Shown: one piece after another, positions 6,760-9,995 of the stretch | Numbering within the stretch: position 1 is the first letter of the stretch | Layout of the letters: each line of letters starts with the position of its first letter | From: Thermoplasmata archaeon | GTDB lineage: Archaea; Thermoplasmatota; Thermoplasmata; Sysuiplasmatales; Sysuiplasmataceae | Length of the DNA stretch: 9,995 nt | Direction: 5' to 3' | Assembly (NCBI GenBank): GCA_021796175.1 | Contig: JAJYOM010000051.1 | Location: forward strand, 1-9,995 | Program-made: the position numbers and the translations under genes | The notes under the pieces: generated by a model | What the model saw: the letters and a program-made list of their open reading frames with translations, nothing else | Database searches by the model: none | What the model was told of the DNA's origin: nothing

Positions 6760-7008
6760 TCAGTGGCCGGGCCTGAGCCTGTCCACTATTTCGCTGTTGT
6801 CCGGGAACCTTCCCTCGTTCTCCTTGGAGAACACCATTTCTTCGTCTATCATGACATCAAATATGCCGTGATCTCCCGGTTCCATCGCAACGCTCAGCTT
6901 CTTGTTGTAGGCCATTCCGTGCGCGTCCAGTATGCTTTTCGCAAGCTCAAAAGCCCTGGGCATGTACCCGCAGGGCTGGCAGTACCTGATTCTAACTGTC
7001 TTCACCAT
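6760..7008 (-). CDS. Rdx/SelT-SelW-SelH family small thioredoxin-like CxxC protein
   Basis: An 82-aa protein of the Rdx (SelW-like) family, small thioredoxin-fold proteins believed to work in thiol redox exchange in the cytoplasm. The N-terminal strand and redox motif RIRYCQPCGY place cysteines at 10 and 13. The C-terminal half, GIFDVMIDEEMVFSKENEGRFP, matches the family's substrate-side hairpin and the ending before a short helix. It is the all-cysteine form; no UGA/selenocysteine is involved. The ATG at 7008 follows a GC-rich stretch without a clear SD. A TATATC box 26-31 bases upstream on the minus strand suggests a leaderless or nearly leaderless mRNA. It faces away from polX and precedes lhr by 71 bases. 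Partner and physiological role are not indicated by sequence. Confidence 0.85.
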   Translation of the reverse strand: MVKTVRIRYCQPCGYMPRAFELAKSILDAHGMAYNKKLSVAMEPGDHGIFDVMIDEEMVFSKENEGRFPDNSEIVDRLRPGH

Positions 7009-7016
7009 GCCCCCGA

Positions 7017-7028
7017 TTTAATTTATCT
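7017..7028 (+). promoter_or_regulatory. TATA-like box, candidate promoter of polX
   Basis: TTTAATTTATCT lies about 25-30 bases before the SD of polX, so transcription would start near 7048-7052 with a leader of about 20 bases. It shares the 61-base divergent region with the Rdx promoter. Confidence 0.45.
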
Positions 7029-7033
7029 ATGTT

Positions 7034-7040
7034 GATATAC
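7034..7040 (-). promoter_or_regulatory. TATA-like box, candidate promoter of the Rdx-like gene
   Basis: On the minus strand this reads GTATATC, with TATATC at 26-31 bases before the ATG at 7008. That is the expected distance for a leaderless archaeal transcript. It lies downstream of the proposed polX TATA box on the other strand, so the two core promoters interleave and may compete. Confidence 0.5.
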
Positions 7041-7051
7041 GTTTCCGAATC

Positions 7052-7059
7052 AGGGGTGA
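7052..7059 (+). promoter_or_regulatory. SD of polX
   Basis: AGGGGTGA resembles the archaeal AGGAGGTGA consensus and stands 10 bases before the ATG at 7070, supporting that start. Confidence 0.55.
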
Positions 7060-7069
7060 AAACGGCAGG

Positions 7070-8785
7070 ATGGATCCGACCAACGGCCCGGTTGTGAGCC
7101 TTTTGAACGAGATAGCTGACATACTCGAGATCACAGGCACTGACAGGTTTCGGCCGATAGCATACCGCAGGGCGGCCAGAACAATTGAAGCACTCCCCAA
7201 ATCAGTTTCCGATTATATCGCTGACGGCTCGATTGACGAACTGCCGGGTGTCGGAGAGGCAATAAGCCAGAAGATCAGGGAGTTTGTCGGCACAGGGAAG
7301 CTTGACTACATAGAAAAACTGAGGAAGGGCATACCACCGGGTCTCCTTGAGCTTCTCAACCTGCAGGAAGTCGGGCCAAAGACTGTCGGCAGGCTCTACA
7401 TGGAATTGCACATCACATCGCTCGACGAACTGCAGAGGGCATGCGAGGAGCACCGTGTGCGTTCTCTCAAGGGATTTGGCGAGAAGACAGAGGAGCGGAT
7501 ACAGCAGAGCATACAGTTCTACCGCGGGAGCAGCACACGTTTCCTGCTTTCAAAGGGTGACGAGATCGCCGCCGACCTGCTGAAGCACCTCTCCGGCATG
7601 TCAGGTATGATGGCGGCTGCAGGTTCGCTGAGGCGCCGCAGGGAGACAATCGGCGATATAGACATAATAGTCGTTTCTTCGGAGCCTGATTCGGTCATGG
7701 ACCGTTTTGTGTCCTACCCTGATGTGAGCGTTGTGTATTCAAAAGGGGAGACGAAGTCGAGCGTCATGCTCAATTCGGGCCTGCAGGTCGACCTGCGCGT
7801 GGTGGAGGAGAAGAGCTACGGTGCCGCGCTGCTGTATTTCACCGGTTCAAAGGACCACAACGTCGAGCTCAGGAATCTCGCGATCGGCAAGGGGCTGAAG
7901 CTGAACGAATATGCACTTACAAGGAGAGGCACCGATGAATTTGTGGCAGGCAGGAGTGAGAAGGACGTCTACGATGCACTTGGCCTGCAGTATATAGAGC
8001 CTGAACTCAGGGAGGCGAGGGGAGAGATAGATGCGGCTGCGGCAGGAAAGCTTCCGGTGCTGATAAGTGAGAAGGACATAAAGGGGGACATACACTGCCA
8101 TACGAACTGGACGGACGGAAGCAGCCCGATAGAGTCAATGATTGACGCAGCTGCTGAGAGGGGTTATGCCTACATCGGTATATCCGACCATTCGAAGAGT
8201 TCGAAAATCACAAAGGGGCTCAGCGATGAGCAGATGGAGAAGCAGATAGGCAGGATAGAAAAGATAAACGCATCCGGGAAGTACGACCTTCGGGTGCTAT
8301 GCGGGAGCGAGGTGGAGATACATCCGGACGGCAAGCTCGATTATGACAACGACCTGCTTTCAAGGCTGGATTATGTCATCGGTTCCGTCCACACAAGGTT
8401 CAACATGGAGAAGGATGAGATGACCGGGAGGCTGCTGACAGCGATGTCCAATGACTACCTGACGGTGCTGGGACATCCTACAGGAAGGCAGATCGGCACA
8501 CGGGGCAGCTACACCTTCAGCGCGGAGAAAGTGTTCGATACCGCAAGGGAAAAAAGGGTGCTGCTGGAGATCAACGGCTCACCTGAAAGGCTTGACCTGA
8601 ACGACCAGCTGATAATCGAGGCTGCAAAGCACGACTGCAAATTTGTGCTCAATACAGACGCCCATCACTTCACTTCACTCTCGAACATGAAATATGCACT
8701 GTCCATGGCAAGAAGGGGATGGCTCACCGCGAATGATGCAGCCAACACACAGGGATACAGTGAGTTTTTGAAAATCATTGCCTGA
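7070..8785 (+). CDS. polX: Family X DNA polymerase with C-terminal PHP domain (PolX)
   Basis: A 571-aa PolX of the two-domain type known from Bacillus subtilis (about 570 aa), in which a gap-filling repair polymerase is joined to a metal-dependent PHP nuclease. Residues about 1-90 form the 8-kDa-like DNA-binding domain with LPGVGEAISQKI (58-69). Further hairpin elements are at 101-110 (VGPKTVGRLY) and 133-144 (LKGFGEKTEERI). The polymerase active site is GSLRRR near 185-190, GDIDI with D196 and D198, and D241 in VDLRVV; YFTGSK (256-261) follows. The PHP domain starts near 338 and keeps the expected metal ligands: H342, H344, D349 (HCHTNWTDG), D373-H374, E414, H441, H469, D530 and H532. Both activities should therefore be intact. 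It likely works in base excision repair. ATG 7070 is supported by an SD and a divergent promoter. Confidence 0.95.
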   Translation: MDPTNGPVVSLLNEIADILEITGTDRFRPIAYRRAARTIEALPKSVSDYIADGSIDELPGVGEAISQKIREFVGTGKLDYIEKLRKGIPPGLLELLNLQEVGPKTVGRLYMELHITSLDELQRACEEHRVRSLKGFGEKTEERIQQSIQFYRGSSTRFLLSKGDEIAADLLKHLSGMSGMMAAAGSLRRRRETIGDIDIIVVSSEPDSVMDRFVSYPDVSVVYSKGETKSSVMLNSGLQVDLRVVEEKSYGAALLYFTGSKDHNVELRNLAIGKGLKLNEYALTRRGTDEFVAGRSEKDVYDALGLQYIEPELREARGEIDAAAAGKLPVLISEKDIKGDIHCHTNWTDGSSPIESMIDAAAERGYAYIGISDHSKSSKITKGLSDEQMEKQIGRIEKINASGKYDLRVLCGSEVEIHPDGKLDYDNDLLSRLDYVIGSVHTRFNMEKDEMTGRLLTAMSNDYLTVLGHPTGRQIGTRGSYTFSAEKVFDTAREKRVLLEINGSPERLDLNDQLIIEAAKHDCKFVLNTDAHHFTSLSNMKYALSMARRGWLTANDAANTQGYSEFLKIIA

Positions 8786-8934
8786 GAATGCCAGATTCCT
8801 GCTAAAATCCAACTATAACAGCGTGATAATCCATTGGAGTACTACTTTTCCTGAAAAATTCATTCATTCTCCGCGTTAACTATTCATATTTATATGGTAA
8901 TTCAGACTGAGTTGCTCGACCGGGGAATCAGATT
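8786..8934. other. Intergenic region between polX and the TusA-SQR pair
   Basis: These 149 bases are AT-richer than the genes and contain no ORF of note. A short TTTT tract (8845-8848) might serve polX termination but is weak. ATTCATTCATTC near 8860 is a small tandem repeat. TCAGACTGA (8902-8910) is a short inverted repeat lying between the TATA box and the predicted transcription start. The right half is the promoter of the sulfur genes. Confidence 0.5.
8887..8896 (+). promoter_or_regulatory. TATA box of the TusA-SQR operon
   Basis: The sequence around 8886-8896 reads ATATTTATATGG, the best match to an archaeal TATA box in the window. It predicts transcription starting near 8917-8920, leaving a leader of about 16 bases with a weak SD, CGGGGA (8921-8926), 8 bases before the TTG at 8935. 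Confidence 0.6.
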
Positions 8935-9174
8935 TTGTCGGAACTGAAAATATACAGGACCATTGACGCGACATCCGAGAATTGCGCCGGCCCGATTGGT
9001 GAACTTTCGTCTGCCCTCAACGACGCGTATGTGGGCGAGGGTGTCACAATTGTTCTTGGAGACGAGTCCACTCGTGACGACATAATTGTCTGGGCTTCCA
9101 GGACTGGCAACGAAGTTGTTGAGAACAGATCCGAGGGTGGAAAGTACACGCTCGTTCTGAAGAAGGTGAAGTGA
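8935..9174 (+). CDS. TusA-family sulfur carrier protein
   Basis: A 79-aa TusA/SirA-like protein. The family carries sulfur as a cysteine persulfide, for tRNA thiolation or, beside sulfide-oxidising enzymes, for dissimilatory sulfur transfer in the cytoplasm. The N-terminal IDATSENCAGPIGEL places the carrier cysteine at residue 17. The canonical CPxP motif is here CAGP (C17, P20), with alanine in place of the first proline. The rest follows the family: a TIVLGDESTRDDIIVWASRT helix region, then GNEVVE and a closing strand GGKYTLVLKK. The TTG start is the only start codon after the in-frame TGA at 8908-8910, and it gives the normal TusA N-terminus and length. The gene is directly followed by the SQR gene with no spacer and an SD within its own tail, so the two are surely co-expressed. 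Confidence 0.85.
   Translation: MSELKIYRTIDATSENCAGPIGELSSALNDAYVGEGVTIVLGDESTRDDIIVWASRTGNEVVENRSEGGKYTLVLKKVK
9163..9169 (+). promoter_or_regulatory. SD of the SQR gene, inside the TusA gene
   Basis: AAGGTGA within the last TusA codons stands 5 bases before the TTG at 9175, the base right after the TusA stop. It decides the SQR start, since the next in-frame GTG (9190) would cut into the FAD-binding motif. Confidence 0.65.
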
Positions 9175-9995
9175 TTGAAGAACATACTGGTGGCAGGTGG
9201 AGGACTCGGTGGAACCATAGTTGCGAACAGAATGGCCCAGAAATTGTCAGGTGAACTGGAAAATGGCGATGTCAGCATCACTGTCCTCGACAAGAGCGAT
9301 CGTCACTTCTATCAGCCCGGATTCCTGCTTGTCGCCATGGGAGTCATGGAGCCGCAGGAGACGCACATTGCAGAGAAGAGCGTTCTTGACAGGCGCGTCC
9401 AGTTCCTCTCAGGCGATGCAGGCACAATGTCAAAGATAGATGCAGGCAACAGGGCGGTCACAACTGCAGACGGCAAAGTGCACAAGTACGAGCATCTTGT
9501 CCTCTCGACAGGCTCCCACCTGCAGTTCGACGAAATACCCGGCTTTGCCCAGGGTGCCGACACTTTCTACAACCTTGACAAGGCGAAGGAGATGTGGAAG
9601 AAGGTGCATTCATTCCAGGGTGGAAAGATTGTTGTGGACACTGCCATGCTGCCGCACAAGTGCCCTGTTGCACCGCTGGAGATAACACTGATGCTTGACG
9701 ACTACTTCAGGAAGAAGGGGATACGCGACAAGGTGCAGATAGACTACTGCTACCCTGTCCCTGGCGTTTTTGGCATACCGAATGTGAACAAGATGTTTAC
9801 GCGGATATTCGGCGAGAGGGGCATCAACGTCCACAGCCAGTTCACCCTCGCATCGGTCGACGGGGCAGCGAAGAAGATCACTTCCAAGGAGGGTGAGTCA
9901 GTTGACTACGACCTGCTTGTCAGCATACCGCCGCACAAGGGTGCCCAGGTCATAGGCGATTCCGCCCTTGGTGACAGTGCATATTTCATGTTCGA
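9175..9995 (+). CDS. sqr: Sulfide:quinone oxidoreductase-like flavoprotein (partial, runs off the right end)
   Basis: 273 codons are visible before the window ends; the usual length is near 380-430 aa. SQR is a membrane-associated FAD enzyme that oxidises sulfide to sulfane sulfur and passes electrons to the quinone pool. FAD-binding AGGGLGG lies at residues 7-13. FYQPGFLLVAMG (45-56) and LVLSTGS (108-114) are family landmarks. PHKCPVAPLEITLMLDDYF (160-178) carries C163, matching the conserved catalytic cysteine that precedes an APxE segment. The cysteine many SQRs have about 30 residues earlier is absent; the only other one visible is C192. The third catalytic cysteine and the C-terminal membrane-binding helices lie outside the window. 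The TTG start is supported by an SD and by the FAD motif beginning at residue 4. A related NADH dehydrogenase-like or flavocytochrome c subunit is less likely given the KCP motif and the TusA partner. Confidence 0.85.
   Translation, partial: MKNILVAGGGLGGTIVANRMAQKLSGELENGDVSITVLDKSDRHFYQPGFLLVAMGVMEPQETHIAEKSVLDRRVQFLSGDAGTMSKIDAGNRAVTTADGKVHKYEHLVLSTGSHLQFDEIPGFAQGADTFYNLDKAKEMWKKVHSFQGGKIVVDTAMLPHKCPVAPLEITLMLDDYFRKKGIRDKVQIDYCYPVPGVFGIPNVNKMFTRIFGERGINVHSQFTLASVDGAAKKITSKEGESVDYDLLVSIPPHKGAQVIGDSALGDSAYFMF

Noticed and set aside
6676..7035. 119-aa plus-strand ORF opposite the Rdx-like gene
   Set aside because: The minus-strand Rdx reading has the CxxC motif and family fold pattern; the plus-strand reading has none and runs into the promoter region.
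8840..8851. Possible T-rich terminator after polX
   Set aside because: Only four consecutive T with no stem; archaeal termination usually needs longer T tracts, so it was not listed as a terminator.
1..9995. CRISPR arrays, insertion sequences, att sites, tRNA or rRNA genes
   Set aside because: No regularly spaced repeats, transposase motifs, terminal inverted repeats or RNA-gene signatures were seen on either strand.

Overview
The window reads as archaeal, most likely Thermoplasmata-like; this is an inference. The signs are TATA-box promoters with no bacterial -35/-10 pairs, Shine-Dalgarno (SD) matches of the GGTGA/GAGG type, frequent GTG and TTG starts, an archaeal-form Lhr helicase with a C-terminal zinc knuckle, a strong AGG preference for arginine, and a sulfide-oxidation gene pair. 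GC content is moderate to high. There are seven well supported protein genes, the last cut by the window end. I see no rRNA, tRNA, CRISPR array or insertion sequence.

Layout. Bases 1-331 are mostly leader: a possible last 24 codons of an upstream gene, then a TATA-like box and a doubtful 59-codon ORF that ends on the start codon of the next gene. Bases 332-3917 hold a plus-strand cluster. It encodes a sarcosine oxidase/proline dehydrogenase-type alpha subunit (FAD domain, C-terminal [2Fe-2S] motif), a beta subunit of the D-amino-acid-oxidase fold overlapping it by 4 bases, and a fumarylacetoacetate hydrolase (FAH)-family enzyme. Together they suggest oxidation of an amino acid, imino acid or N-methyl amino acid, followed by cleavage or decarboxylation of a keto-acid product. 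The substrate cannot be read from sequence.

Bases 3914-7008 carry two minus-strand genes: an Lhr-type superfamily 2 helicase, converging on the FAH gene with both stop codons sharing one CTAG, and upstream of it a small Rdx/SelW-like CxxC protein. A near-perfect palindrome lies in front of the helicase. A 61-base divergent promoter region separates the Rdx gene from a full-length PolX (DNA polymerase X plus PHP nuclease) on the plus strand.

After a 149-base gap with a clear TATA box, a TusA-like sulfur carrier and a sulfide:quinone oxidoreductase form a tightly coupled pair, both starting with TTG. They probably act together in sulfide oxidation and sulfane-sulfur handling.

No defence, phage or mobile system was found. 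The points most worth following are the unusual domain make-up of the alpha subunit, the uncertain leader ORF, the shared CTAG stop, the palindrome before lhr, and the active-site variations in the TusA-SQR pair.
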